Positions 27,683-39,024 of a DNA stretch of 64,000 bases are shown one piece after another. This DNA is from Pythium myriotylum. Its lineage: Eukaryota; Oomycota; Peronosporomycetes; Pythiales; Pythiaceae. Within the stretch, counting starts at the first letter, position 1, and each line of letters starts with the position of its first letter. A program made the position numbers and the translations under genes. A model generated the notes under the pieces. That model was not told where the DNA came from. It saw nothing but the letters and a program-made list of their open reading frames with translations, and ran no database searches. The DNA lies in assembly GCA_023091665.1 (NCBI GenBank), contig JALJCQ010000033.1, positions 930,001-994,000 on the forward strand, written 5' to 3'.

Positions 27683-29741
27683 CTACGCCGCGTGGACGAC
27701 CGTGATGAGCACGACGGCGACGCCCGCGAGCGCGAGCGTGAGGTAGAGCCACCCGTCGTGCGCGAAGGGGCTCGCGAACGGGTTGGGGCGCGGCGCCGTC
27801 TTGGTGAGCGCGCGCTCGGCCGCGAGGCGGCGGCGCAGACAGAAGACCAGCGTTGCGGGCACGACCCACTGCGACGCACACGCCGCGGTCAGCGGCGAGC
27901 AGAGACAATGGGGAAGAAAGGACACGCACCTGGATGCCGAGGCCCGCGTAGGCGCCCGTGTAGCCCACGAGCATGGACACGTCTTCGGTGAAGAACGCCA
28001 CGATGAGCGGAGGCACGAGCGCCAGCAGCGCGTAGACGTTGCGCACGACGAAGCCGCGCAGGCCCGTGGCGTCGGCGTCGTGGGCGACTGCGTGCTCGTG
28101 GTCCATCGTCGAGCCGACGTTGTGGGCGAGCGTGCGCAGATTCTCCCGCAGCGTGATGGTGATCAGAGGGAAGTTGGCGCTGACAGCACGGTGTCAGCAT
28201 GCTGTTGCATAAGAGCGTATCCATCGCTTGAGACGCACCTCAACGTGCACACTGGGAACAGGCTCAGGAAGTAGGCGAAGAACCGGACGGGATAGTCCTG
28301 GAAATTCAGTGTGTAGACATCCTGGAAAAGACGTCCTGATGAGCAGTTGAAGCACCAGAGGATAGAAGGGGGCTTTCTTACATCAATGTCGTCCGGAAGG
28401 AAGCGGAACGTTGCAGTGGAGCAGAGCACCAGGTACACACCCAGGACGGCCTGAATCAGAGCTGTTAAATAAATGTTAAACCGACTCAACCTCACACGAA
28501 TACTCACCACAAACGCCCAGAAGATGACCTTGCCGACCTTCGTCTTGTCAGTGATGGGGGCAATGAGACCTGGGATGCTGTCAAACGCATTTTGAATCAG
28601 CCTTCCGCGGTACAGCTCTAGTGCTGTTGTGCACGCAATACCTGTGGTGGCACATGAACGAGTAGATGCAGACACCGAACATTGTGACGATGTTGGCTGG
28701 CTTCTCGTAGCTGATGACCTCTTCAACTGATCGGCCTTGACCGCGCGCGATGCCAATGGTGGCCAGCACGATCATGAGGCCGAACGAAGCGTGACGAACG
28801 ACAGTGGTCACCAACTGTAGTGTGCGGGTCTTGTGGACGTTGCCAAACGCAAACGGACCGAGCACAGCACCGAAGGCGATAACGAAAATACGGTATAATT
28901 CCGAGCTGTTGATGCTGTCCGAGCACTGCCACACGGCTGCGTTGGCAGTGGGACGGGGGCACACAATCTCGCGCATTGACTTGGGGACAGCTAGTACAGG
29001 AGAATAGTCGTTCCAAACTCAGTTCAACGTTTACGCGAAATCATTCAGGATAGGCCAACTCACCAACAGCGTAGATTGCGAGGTCTCCGTAGAGGTACAC
29101 AACGATGACCGTGTAGAAAGCAATGATGCCGTTGCGACTGTACAGCAAATGGGCCATCTGCGCCAGCTCCATCTGCCCACCACCAGTTCCATGTTAGGAG
29201 TCGAATTGACACACACACACACACACGACTCAACGCCTATACCTTTCGTGAGAGGTCAAAATCCAGCACCAGCTCCGGGCAGCGGGCGCGCAGCTTCTTC
29301 TCGAGCTTGTCGTCGTCCTACGCGTATCAGACATCGATCAGTCCCTTGGTCCATGATTCGCGGTCGCTCGTGCGCGAGTACTTGAGAGGGCAGCACCATT
29401 AGAGGCATGAATTCGGTCCGCAGGCTCTCGGCCTCGTCGTCATCCTGGTCGAGCGCATCGGCGTCTTTCTCGCGGCGCTTGGCGGCGAGTCGCTGGGCCT
29501 CAATCTCGACGGGCGACCGCTTGTGCAGCGCGTTGGAGCCGGCGATGGCTTCGACCATGAACGTGGCCGTGACGTAGCTCGAGAGCGCGAGCACGGCGAG
29601 CGTGAGGGCGCCGTAGAGGAGGCCCACCTGCGCGAAGGCGTGCGGGATCGTGAGCGCGCCGGCGCCCACGATGAGGTTGAAGACGAAGACGAAGCCCGTG
29701 AGCGGCGAGTAGCTCCCCACGGTCGGCGCGCCGCCTGCCAT
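27683..29741 (-). CDS. Amino acid/auxin permease family (SLC38-like) transporter
   Basis: Nine exons joined in phase: 29741..29382, 29317..29243, 29172..29064, 28990..28642, 28577..28508, 28450..28382, 28321..28239, 28179..27930 and 27868..27683, giving 516 residues. Introns are about 50-75 nt with GT..AG ends. The N-terminus has the AAAP hallmark FVFVFNLIVGAGALTIPHAF. Further on come IIAFYTVIVVYLYGDLAIYAV, MFGVCIYSFMCHHSIPGL, AVLGVYLVLCSTATFRF and TLVFCLRRR, ending with a last membrane span. About ten or eleven spans are expected, with a charged loop at residues 70-145. It probably exports or imports neutral amino acids at the plasma or vacuolar membrane; the substrate cannot be set from sequence. 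Its start is only 87 bp from the divergent TMEM107 gene. Confidence 0.88.
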
Positions 29742-29828
29742 GGCCACCGCGTTTGTCAAAAGGGAAATTCGGAATGATGAGGTCGCAGGCACTACGGAAA
29801 AGCGCACGGGACTCCGCTTAAGTACGAA

Positions 29829-30368
29829 ATGCCCTTCCCGACGGCTCTCGACGCGCGGGTCTTGCTCTCGAGCGGCCACTTTGTCGCGACGGGCATGACG
29901 GCGGCGTTGCGTGGGATGGAGGTGAGTGGCGCCGAGGCCCCGTGGAGCAAGTGGCGCGTCTGACGCAGGTGCAGGGCGGCGTGGCGTTTATGATCTGTTT
30001 CTCTTTCGCGCTGGCCTTCGTGAGCTTCGTCGGCGGCTGGGAGCTCTTCTCCACCAGAGTGAGACCGCGCTCGCGAATGCAACTGTGGTGACGGCCTGAC
30101 TGCGAACTGTGGGACCTGCAGAAAAACTCGCTCCACGCGACCGCGCACTTTGTCGGCGGGCTTCTCCAGGCTCGGATCGTGCTGTACGATCTGCCGACCA
30201 GTCCCCATCTCTGGTGAGTGCAACATACCAAGATCGCAATCGACTCAACTTCAACACTGACGCTAGATCGCCAGGTATGTCGTCCTGCTCTCGCATGCAC
30301 CAGCGACGGCGGCGACGCTCGACTCGCTGGCGAGGACTTTCCTGTTGCCACACACAGCAGGACTCTGA
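29829..30368 (+). CDS. TMEM107: TMEM107-like ciliary transition zone protein
   Basis: A gene with no long open frame, recovered by splicing four short exons in phase: 29829..29921, 29969..30058, 30122..30213 and 30275..30368. Donors are GTGAGT, GTGAGA and GTGAGT; acceptors are CGCAG, TGCAG and GCCAG. The product has 122 residues and four hydrophobic segments. FMICFSFALAFVSFVGGWELF is followed by NSLHATAHFVGGLLQARIVLYD and HLWYVVLLSHAPATAATLDSL, which match the TMEM107 pattern (small residue-rich helices, then W-Y before helix 4). TMEM107 recruits MKS complex proteins to the transition zone. Presence fits a zoospore-forming organism and the IFT144 gene at 54.5 kb. Human TMEM107 is 140 residues. 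Confidence 0.75.
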
Positions 30369-30572
30369 TGAGCCACTCTACAGTCCATGCATGCAGTTGA
30401 GGTTTCTTCTGTATTTATGTTAACCGATCGGAGGGCCGAGGAAGCGCGCTGCCTCCGCATTACCGTGCCACATCGTTGCGATCCACCACCTATATTAAAA
30501 TCTCAATCGGAAGACGAGGTCACGCCCTGGAATTCCTTTGTTTCCAGCGCCGTGTCCAAGCGTGCACGACAT

Positions 30573-32924
30573 TTAGGCCGCGTTCTTGAGCTTCATCAGG
30601 TTAAGCGCACTGCCGGCCTTGAACCACTCAATCTGCTCCTCGTTGAACGTGTGGTTGACCTTGATGTCGAAGGCAGCACCGTTCTTCGGCGTCACGCGGA
30701 CAGTGAGCTGCTTGCCCGGCTGGAAGTCGTTCAGGCCAACGATCGAGACCTTGTCGTTACCCGTGATCTTGTCGTAGTCGGCAGGGTTGGCGAACGTAAG
30801 CGGGAGCATACCCTGCTTCTTCAAGTTGGTCTCGTGGATACGAGCAAACGACTTGACAATGACGGCGCGACCACCGAGGTGGCGCGGCTCGAGCGCAGCG
30901 TGCTCACGCGACGAGCCCTCACCGTAGTTCTCGTCACCGATAACAACCCAGCTCACGCCCTGGGCCTTGTACTGGCGGGCGACGGCCGGGACCTTGTCGA
31001 AGTCACCAGTGAACTGGTTCTGGACGTTGTTGGTCTCACCGTTCTCCGAGTTCTCGGCACCAATGAGAAGGTTGTTCGAGATGTTGTCGAGGTGACCACG
31101 GTACTTGAGCCACGGGCCGGCCATCGAGATGTGATCGGTCGTGCACTTGCCCTTGGCCTTGATAAGCACCGGCATGTCGAGGAAGTCCTTGCCGTGCCAC
31201 TTGTCGAAAGGCTCGAGGAGGGCGAGACGCTCGCTCTTCGGGTCGACGTTGACCTTGAGGCCCTCACCGCTGGCAGGAGGAGCCTGGAACGTCTCCTCTC
31301 CGGGGTCGAAGCCACGCGGCGGGAGTTCCTTGCCGAAAGGGGCCGCGAACTTGAACTGCTTGCCATCCGGAGTGGTGATCGAGTCAGTGGCAGGGTCGAA
31401 CGTGGTCGTGCCGGCAATCGCGCACACCGTGACGAGTTCAGGCGAGGTCACGAAGGCGTGGGTGTTCGGGTTACCGTCGTTACGCTTGGCGAAGTTACGG
31501 TTGTACGAGGTGAAGATCGAGTTCTTCACGCCCGACGATGGCGGAAGGTCAGTACGGTTCCACTGGCCAATGCACGGGCCACAGGCGTTAGCGAGCGAGG
31601 TACCACCGGCCTTGATGAAAGTGTCGAGGATGCCGTCACGCTCAATGGTGGCACGGACCTGCTCCGAGCCAGGGGTCACGAAGTACGGCACCTTGAACTT
31701 GAGGCCAGCAGCAGCAGCCTGCTCAACGAGCTCGGCGCAGCGGGTCATATCCTCGTACGAGGAGTTCGTGCACGAGCCAATGAGACCGGCGCTGATCTCC
31801 GTCGGCCAGCCGTTCTTCTCGCTGGCAGCCTTGAGCTCCGCACCAGCAGTGTGGCCAAGGTCCGGGGTGAACGGGCCGTTCACCATCGGCTTGAGCTCGT
31901 CGAGGTTGATTTCGATGATCTGGTCGTACTGGGCACCCTCATCGGCGCGAAGGTTGGCGGCGAAGTCGTTGGCGGCCGAGGCGATACCGCTGCGCTTGGT
32001 CGCGTGCAGGTAGTCAGCCATGCGCTCCGTGTACGGGAAGGTCGAGCACGTAGCACCGATCTCAGCACCCATGTTACAGATGGTACCCATACCCGTGCAC
32101 GAGATCGACTCAACACCAGGGCCGAAGTACTCGACGATGGCACCAGTGCCACCCTTGACGGTGAGGATATCAGCGACCTTAAGGATGACGTCCTTCGGCG
32201 AGGTCCAGCCCGAAAGCTTACCCGTCAGCTTGACACCAATGACCTTGGGGGCCTTGAGCTCCCAGGCCATACCAGCCATGACATCGACGGCATCGGCACC
32301 ACCGACACCAATGGCGCACATGCCGAGACCACCGGCATTCGGGGTGTGCGAGTCCGTACCAATCATCAGACCACCCGGGAAGGCGTAGTTCTCAAGGACG
32401 ATCTGGTGGATAATACCCGAGCCCGGCTTCCAGAAGCCCATGCCGAACTTGGCACCGGCCGACGAGAGGAAGTCGTAGACCTCCTTGTTCACAATGTTGG
32501 CCGTGTTGAGATCCTTGTTCGAGCCCTTCTCGGCCGTGATCAAGTGGTCACAGTGGATCGTGGTGGGCACGGCGGTCTTGGGGAGACCCGAGGAGATGAA
32601 CTGGAGCACCGCCATCTGCGCGGTCGCGTCCTGCATGGCGACGCGGTCCGGGCGCAGCTTGAGGTAGGTCTCGCCACGCACGGCCTTCTGGTTGGCGTCG
32701 TCCAAGTGGCCGTAGATGATCTTCTCGGCAAGCGTGAGCGGCTTGTTGTTGGTGTTCTTGCGCACCGTGAAAAGGTTCTTCTCGATCTTCTCGTAGGTCT
32801 GCTCGATGGTCGGGCTGCCGGCCGGGTCGAGCACCGAGAGCGGCACCGCCGGCTTGCAGGCCGTGGAGAGCGCGGCCTTGGCGGCCGACGAGCGCACCTG
32901 CTTGCGCGCGACGGACGACAGCAT
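30573..32924 (-). CDS. ACO2: Aconitate hydratase, mitochondrial
   Basis: A single exon covers the full enzyme, 783 residues from ATG at 32924; an in-frame ATG at 32984 would add 20. The later start is preferred because [19 protein letters not shown] is a good mitochondrial presequence. Hallmarks are [13 protein letters not shown], the iron-sulfur ligand region [10 protein letters not shown], the GPCIGQW cysteine, [14 protein letters not shown] and [23 protein letters not shown] near the C-terminus. It converts citrate to isocitrate in the TCA cycle. Strong codon bias (C/G third bases) suggests high expression and also creates a long antisense open frame of about 860 codons, which I regard as an artefact. 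Confidence 0.97.
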   Translation of the reverse strand: MLSSVARKQVRSSAAKAALSTACKPAVPLSVLDPAGSPTIEQTYEKIEKNLFTVRKNTNNKPLTLAEKIIYGHLDDANQKAVRGETYLKLRPDRVAMQDATAQMAVLQFISSGLPKTAVPTTIHCDHLITAEKGSNKDLNTANIVNKEVYDFLSSAGAKFGMGFWKPGSGIIHQIVLENYAFPGGLMIGTDSHTPNAGGLGMCAIGVGGADAVDVMAGMAWELKAPKVIGVKLTGKLSGWTSPKDVILKVADILTVKGGTGAIVEYFGPGVESISCTGMGTICNMGAEIGATCSTFPYTERMADYLHATKRSGIASAANDFAANLRADEGAQYDQIIEINLDELKPMVNGPFTPDLGHTAGAELKAASEKNGWPTEISAGLIGSCTNSSYEDMTRCAELVEQAAAAGLKFKVPYFVTPGSEQVRATIERDGILDTFIKAGGTSLANACGPCIGQWNRTDLPPSSGVKNSIFTSYNRNFAKRNDGNPNTHAFVTSPELVTVCAIAGTTTFDPATDSITTPDGKQFKFAAPFGKELPPRGFDPGEETFQAPPASGEGLKVNVDPKSERLALLEPFDKWHGKDFLDMPVLIKAKGKCTTDHISMAGPWLKYRGHLDNISNNLLIGAENSENGETNNVQNQFTGDFDKVPAVARQYKAQGVSWVVIGDENYGEGSSREHAALEPRHLGGRAVIVKSFARIHETNLKKQGMLPLTFANPADYDKITGNDKVSIVGLNDFQPGKQLTVRVTPKNGAAFDIKVNHTFNEEQIEWFKAGSALNLMKLKNAA

Positions 32925-33689
32925 GGTTCGGATGGTCTTGGGGTCTTCCGGGAGATACCAAAATGACCACACGTTTTCAGCCACCTCACACTCGCGTCGC
33001 GAAGTGGGGTGGTCGTAAATTACCAGTTGACCGTAACTTACCCCTCACCCACGTCGCCTCGCCGCCTCACGTCGGGATCTTCAGAATGGGAGAATGTCGC
33101 CCGCCGCCAGCCTTGGTGGCTGAATGCCGGGCGCGCCGCGCCGTCGCGTCTGCTGGCGGCGCGCGGCTCGTCTCTCGCCGGTCGACGGCTCGCATGGGCA
33201 CCGAGCGCGAGGCGTTGCGCGAGGCGAGTCGCGGGCGGGCGTGGGGACCTCCCGAGGGGGTCAACGGGGGTCAATGGGGGGAAATATTGCATTCCGATGG
33301 TGCGGTCGGTTTGACATCAGTGGTGGGGGGTCACGCGTGTGCGGTGGAGAAGGCCGTTTCGCCTCCGTCTCGTAAACTACCGTCCAGGGCTAGGGTGTAA
33401 TCTGGTGGTGAGGTGGGGTTGCCTATGCGGAAGAGTCATCGGCACGGCCTGAGCGAACTGCAAGCGCCGCGCGGATTGGCGACGTAAGCGAAATCTATTC
33501 GGGCTCTGATTGGTGGGATCTTGTCTCCCAGACCCCACCGTGTTTTGCGAAAGATCGCATTTTCGCAGTAGCGTACGCTATCTCAATACAAGCCCGCGTC
33601 TTCCCTTCAACCCGTGTCCTCTTAAACCCGATCGACTTGGAGGGGGCTTTCCCTTTGCTTTTCGCGCGGGAAACCGGCAGAGCACGACC
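32925..33689. other. Divergent promoter region between aconitase and SMC3
   Basis: A gap of 765 bp between two divergent starts, the largest spacer in the gene-dense part. It contains a short direct repeat GGGGTCAA..GGGGTCAA at about 33256-33272, ATTGG boxes near 33475 and 33508, and GC-rich stretches. Small open frames here look like chance in GC-rich DNA; I support no gene. Confidence 0.5.
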
Positions 33690-36600
33690 ATGCACGTCAA
33701 GCAAGTGGCCGTGAGCGGCTTCCGCTCGTACAAGGACCAGGTCGTGACGGAGCCGTTCTCCAAGGAGCACAACGTCGTCATCGGCCGCAACGGCACGGGC
33801 AAGTCCAACTTCTTCGACGCCATCCGCTTCTGTCTGCTCACGTCGCGCTTCGCCAACCTGCGGCCCGAGGAGCGCCAGGCGCTGCTCCATGAGGGCGCCG
33901 GCAAGCACGTCATGTCGGCCTACGTCGAGATCGTCTTCGACAACCGCGACGGACGGCTGCCCGTGGACACGGAGGAGGTCGTGCTGCGCCGCACCATCGG
34001 CGTCAAGAAAGACGAATTCTTCCTCAACCGAAAGCACATCACCAAGAGCGACGTCGTGCATCTGCTCGAGAGCGCCGGCTTCTCGCGGTCGAATCCGTAC
34101 TACATCGTGCAGCAGGGCAAGGTCAACGCGCTTGCGCTCATGAAGGAGAAAGAGCGGCTCGAGCTGCTCAAAGAAGTCGCCGGCACCAAGGTCTACGAGG
34201 AGCGGCGGCTTGAATCGCTCAAGATCATGCAGGAGACGCAAAGTCGCCGCGAGAAGATCCAGGAAGTCATCACGTATATCGAGGAACGTCTCCAGGAGCT
34301 CGAGGCCGAAAAGGAGGAGCTCAAGGAGTACCAGCAGCTGGACCGCGAGCAGCGCGCGCTCCAGTACACGATGCTCGATAAAGAACTCCAAAAAGTGCGT
34401 ACCGACTTGGAGAGCGTCGAGCGCAAGCGCATGGATGAAGCGACAGTTTCAACGCAACTCCATGACCGTCAGGTTCGCATTCGCCGGGAAATTGCACAAA
34501 TTGAGGCAAACAGAACGATTCGTGAGGAAGACTTGGCAGAGCTGCTCGACCAGCGCAAAGCGGTCGAGAGCGAGCGCAAAGGTCTCATGGAGGCCCGGTA
34601 CCAGCTGGAACTTGAAGTCAAGGAACTTGAAGAACGGATCCGCTCCGATGGAGTCAAGCGCACTTCCGGAGAGAGAGAACTTGCTCAGCTTGAGCGCGAA
34701 ATCGAAACAAAACAACGCGAACTGGACCAGTCGCTCACACCTGCGTTTCAGCTTGCTCAGACGGCTTACGATGAATCTTCGCGAGAACTTCAAGACGCTG
34801 TGCGCCAGTCCGACGATCTTATCGCCAAGCAGAGCCGCAAATCGCAGTTCAAAACGCAGAAAGAACGAGATGCATACCTCAAGCGTGAAATCCAAGAAAT
34901 TGAAGGACTCACTCGACGCAAAGGACAGGATGCAAGCACTCTGAGGCGCGCAATTGAAAGCCTCGAAAAGAGTATCTCAGAAAATGAGCGCCAGCTTGCT
35001 CAACTCAGTGAAGATCTCGAAGAACACAACCAGACACTTGAAGCGATTAACACGCACTTGTATGGACTGAAGGAGAAGAGAAATGCATTGAACGAGGAGA
35101 GGAAAGACAGATGGAAGCGTGAGAATGACTTGGCTTACGACGTTCGCAAGTTGACTGAGCAGCTCCATCGCGGCGAAAGCATTCTCCAAGGGACTATGGC
35201 GTACGACGTGCGACGAGGCCTACAAGCCGTGCGTGAAATGAGCCAGAGGGGGAAGATTCGAGGTATCCACGGCCCGCTCATTGAACTGGTTGAGCCCGTG
35301 GATGAACGGTTCTGCACCGCGGTAGACGAAGCTGCAGCCGGCTCTCTCTTTCACGTCGTTGTGGACACTGACGACATAGCAGCCCGTATCATGCGTGAGT
35401 TGGAGAAGAAGAATATGGGGCGCATCACTTTTCTGCCTCTCAATCGCTTGAAGGTAAAGGATAATCTCAATTACCCAAGAAACGAAGACGTCATCCCTTT
35501 GATGGACAAACTACGCTTCACAGACGATATTCGGAAGGCCGTGTTGACCGCGTTCGGCAAGAAGTTGCTATGCCGCGACCTCGACGCGTGCGTGCAGTAC
35601 GCCGAGCAAACAAATATGGATTGCTTGACGCTTGACGGAGACATGGTTCATCGTCGTGGTGCTCTGAATGGTGGCTTTAAGGACCCACAGCGATCTCGAA
35701 CGAAGGCTATGATGGACGTACGCCGAGCCAAGAATGATCTGGATGCCGTAACCCAAGAGGCACAGAAGGCCAAGTTTGAGGCACAGCAAGCGGACCAGCG
35801 TGTCACTAGTGTCATCAGTGAAATTCAAAAGCAAGAGACCGAGAAGCACCATGCTATGTCTGTCTATCAGCGATTGCTAGGAGAGCGCGATCGACTCCAG
35901 TTGCAAATCAACCAAGACAAAGCCAACGTGGAGGAGAAGAAGCGACTGCTGATTGGACAAGAACGTGAGGCAGAGGAGCTAGAGGCCAAGCTGAGCTCTC
36001 TACGAGCCGAGCTTGGAACTAAAATGCAGGACGCATTGACACCACAGGAGGTGCAACAATTGCACGCCCTTTCTGCGCGTATTTCTGCACTGCAGACTCA
36101 AACCCGCGCAAAAAAAGCAGACCTTGAGGATTTGCGCAGCAAGAAAGAAGGCATGGAAACCGTATTATCGCAAAATCTTCTTCGCAGACGCAATGAACTT
36201 CGCCGCCAGGTCGGAGAAGGAATGGAGAAGTTGGCCACTCGAGAACGTGCCGAAGATGTGAAAGCAAAGAAGCTTGATCTTGATAACGCTACTCGTCTAG
36301 TGGATGAGAATGCAGCATCCCTGAAGGAGATTGAGGCTAAGATTGAAGGACTGCAAGATCAGTTGAGCAACGAAAAGGCTTCAGCCGAGTCGTTACACAA
36401 TGAGAACATGTCTTTGAGCGACCAATTGCAACAGGAAGCCCGGCGAGCTGAGAAGGTACTTAACCACCGACGCCGACTACTACAGAAGAGAGAAGAGGTT
36501 ATGAAGGGCATTCGGGAGCTTGGAACACTTCCAATGTCGGAGCTGGATAAGTTTAAAGATCTTCCTCTCCGTGAGGTGAGAAAGGAATACGAAACCCGTA

Positions 36601-37418
36601 ACGAGAAGCTGAAGGAGTACAGCAATGTCAACAAGAAGGCCCTCGACCAGTACGTGAGCTTCAACGAACAACGCACGACTTTGCTCGATCGGAAGAAAGA
36701 ACTCGATGAAGGTTACACGTCTATCAAAGACCTTATCGATGTCCTCGATCGTCGCAAGGACGAGGCCATCTTGCGAACTTTCAAGGGTGTATCTCATCAC
36801 TTTTCTGAAGTATTCCGAGAACTCGTCCCTACTGGTGAGGGCAAAATGCTCATCATTCGATCAGATGCCACCCAGTCCACTGAGGACAGCGAGCAGAGTG
36901 AGCGCGGTGCTGGTGAGCCCCGCGAGTCAAATGTCGACACTTTCTCCGGTGTTCAGATCAAGGTTAGCTTTCGTGGTGAAGGCGATGCGTACTTGATGCA
37001 GCAACTTTCTGGTGGCCAAAAGGCGTTAGTCGCGTTGGCTTTTATTTTTGCGATTCAAAGATGTGATCCGGCACCTTTCTACCTGTTCGACGAAATTGAT
37101 CAGGCTCTTGACTCGACTCATCGCGCTGCTGTGGCCGCTCTGATTCACCGACAAGCCCACTCAAAAGAAAACCCTGCTCAGGTAAGTCGTTTGACGTGGA
37201 AAGAATTGTGGACTACACGTCTAAGTATCTGGTGATGTTTGCTGCAGTTCATTACATCCACATTCCGACCGGAGCTTGTCAGTGTGGCCGACAAGTTTTA
37301 TGGAATCGGCTACCAGAACAAGATCAGCAACGTTTACACGATGACAAAGCAGGAATCGCTTGAGTTTATCGCGAACATCATGGCTGAGGAAGAAGAAGTG
37401 GAGCGTACCCAGAAGTAG
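33690..37418 (+). CDS. SMC3: Cohesin subunit SMC3
   Basis: Two exons, 33690..37181 and 37248..37418, separated by a 66-nt intron (GTAAGT..TGCAG), give 1,220 residues, close to the usual 1,217. ATG at 33690 starts MHVKQVAVSGFRSYKDQ. The Walker A is GRNGTGKSNFFDAIRF (about 31-46) and the N-terminal coiled coil runs to about 500. The hinge is at about 510-650 (YDVRRGLQAV, GIHGPLIELV, YAEQTNMDCLTLDGD). The C-terminal head has LSGGQKALVALAFIFAI and the Walker B FYLFDEIDQALD. The last exon encodes FITSTFRPELVSVADKFYG. Acetylatable lysines near residue 105 (VKKDEFFLN) are kept. It pairs with SMC1 in the cohesin ring. It converges on PCIF1 with a gap of only 58 bp. Confidence 0.97.
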
Positions 37419-37476
37419 AGCACGGGGATTTGGTATGTTACGGGCGTTCACCTATATAACAGTTGTGTTTGGTCTA

Positions 37477-38841
37477 TCATGCACTCTTTACCCGTTTACC
37501 GCTGTTGCGCAAACCAAGTGCTTCCCTCTCGTCCGCCTGCTTACTCTTGAACGCTTCCTTCAATTCGTCGATCGCAGCCTGTGAGACTGGCCACTTGGCT
37601 GCCGCCTTCGCGTTTTGCCAAAAGAAAACACTCGTGTCGAACGACGCAATGCGCCAGCGCGTTTTCCGAATCTGCTGCTTGCCCTCGCAGTATCCGTGCT
37701 CCTGCTGCGCGATGCGGACGTGCTGCTGGTTGTAGCGGCTCTTTTGCAGCAGCTGCCAGCCTTCCGTCTCACTCCAAGCCGGGATGATGATGACAAACAT
37801 CAGCGGTCCGTCCGCAGCGTCTAGCAGCCCATTCATGTGATCGGCCATTCGCTTGATGAGCTTGGGGATAAACGGCGGATTGGCCTCGAAGCTTCCAGAG
37901 CGCGGAGTGAACTCAAAGAAGCTACCAACACTGCCGAATGCGTAGTCGGTATCCATGAACGCGCTGCAGAAGCGCGAGTAGCGACAGTTGAGAGGCGACG
38001 CGAAGCACTCCATCTTGCAATCGAAGCGACGCAGCAGCACATCGAAGCATTCTTCGTTCAGCGCAGCCTGGAAGCCACCGCCATCGAGCGAATCATAGCG
38101 GAGAAGCAACGCAAACGCCGCGGCCTCGAAAGCGTGCTCGTCTCGCTTGCTGAGCTGGCCGTTCTGTCGCTCGTAGAGCTTGCGGAGCTTGGCCCAGTGG
38201 GCGCGACTCAGCTTGACGCTCGAGTGGCCATACGTGAGCACGCACATGTCGCCGTCCTGCGCGACTTTGACGCGCTTCTTCTTGCTCGACTCGAACGACT
38301 GCGCCGTGAACCGCCGGAGCTGCTTCTCGGCCTCTTTCGTGAGCTCCTGGCACTTTTTCTTGGCGCCGTTGCGCGACGCGCCGGCCTTGATGAGCTCGTC
38401 AAAGAGCCCCGAGTAGTCGCTCGACGCGTGCGGGATGAGCGGGTCCACCTCGGCCACCGTGAGCTGGGACGTGAACTGCCAGGTCTCGTAGGCCGAGTTG
38501 GGCAGCTTGCTGATGCCCATTTCTTCGCTGGCGCGGCGGATCTTCTGGCACAGGTGGCGCACGACCTGCTGCCGCGCGATCTCCATGGCCGGCGAGATCT
38601 TCATCGCGGCCGCGCGCTTGGCGACGCCGCGCAGCAGCGCGTCCGGCAGCTCCTGGCGCGCCGTCGGGTTCCAGATGGCGCTGCTCGCGTCGGGCTCGGC
38701 CTGCGCCTCGGCCTCCGCCTCGGGCTCGTGGTCGTCGCGCTTGCGCTTGGCCGCGCTCTTGCTCTCGACGGCGATCGGCTCCGCGAGCACGTTGCCGGTC
38801 TTGGCGGCCATGGACGCGAGGATCGCGTCCAGCGGATCCAT
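37477..38841 (-). CDS. PCIF1: PCIF1/CAPAM-type cap-adjacent adenosine N6-methyltransferase
   Basis: Single exon of 454 residues. The catalytic region reads FFEFTPRSGSFEANPPFIPK, with the NPPF motif in place of DPPW. It is followed by LMFVIIIPAWSE, QHVRIAQQEHGYCEG and the C-terminal SVFFWQN and AAKWPVS, all typical of PCIF1. In animals PCIF1 makes m6Am at the first transcribed nucleotide of capped mRNA. The WW domain that binds RNA polymerase II CTD in vertebrates is absent; instead the first 60 residues are charged and Glu/Ala-rich with a KRKRDD basic patch. With METTL4 this gives two candidate m6Am writers in one window. It shares a 183-bp divergent promoter with uL3. Confidence 0.93.
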   Translation of the reverse strand: MDPLDAILASMAAKTGNVLAEPIAVESKSAAKRKRDDHEPEAEAEAQAEPDASSAIWNPTARQELPDALLRGVAKRAAAMKISPAMEIARQQVVRHLCQKIRRASEEMGISKLPNSAYETWQFTSQLTVAEVDPLIPHASSDYSGLFDELIKAGASRNGAKKKCQELTKEAEKQLRRFTAQSFESSKKKRVKVAQDGDMCVLTYGHSSVKLSRAHWAKLRKLYERQNGQLSKRDEHAFEAAAFALLLRYDSLDGGGFQAALNEECFDVLLRRFDCKMECFASPLNCRYSRFCSAFMDTDYAFGSVGSFFEFTPRSGSFEANPPFIPKLIKRMADHMNGLLDAADGPLMFVIIIPAWSETEGWQLLQKSRYNQQHVRIAQQEHGYCEGKQQIRKTRWRIASFDTSVFFWQNAKAAAKWPVSQAAIDELKEAFKSKQADEREALGLRNSGKRVKSA

Positions 38842-39024
38842 CGTCGGCCGTGGTGTTTCCTTGGTCGTGATTGATGAAGTTAACCTGTGTCAACCGCACT
38901 TAAATGGACGTCGCTTAAGTTCGCATGGCCGAAAATTGACTGGCTGGAGCTGCTCGATGGTGTTGGTTGGGAGGACCCATGGAGCAATGCATCAGTCCGA
39001 GTTTTTAGCAGTAACTCTCACGTC

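Noticed and set aside
26310..28106. A 598-codon frame joining transporter and kinase
   Set aside because: The first part is an exon of the amino-acid transporter, the middle is intron and promoter sequence, and the kinase has its own 16-nt first exon at 27363..27348.
30387..32966. Open frame of 859 codons on the plus strand across the aconitase gene
   Set aside because: It is exactly antisense to aconitase; strong C/G third-base bias leaves the opposite strand without stops. The translation is low-complexity Arg/Val/Leu.
33009..33400. Possible small gene in the aconitase-SMC3 gap
   Set aside because: Several overlapping frames in GC-rich DNA, no conserved motif, and the region is needed as a divergent promoter.
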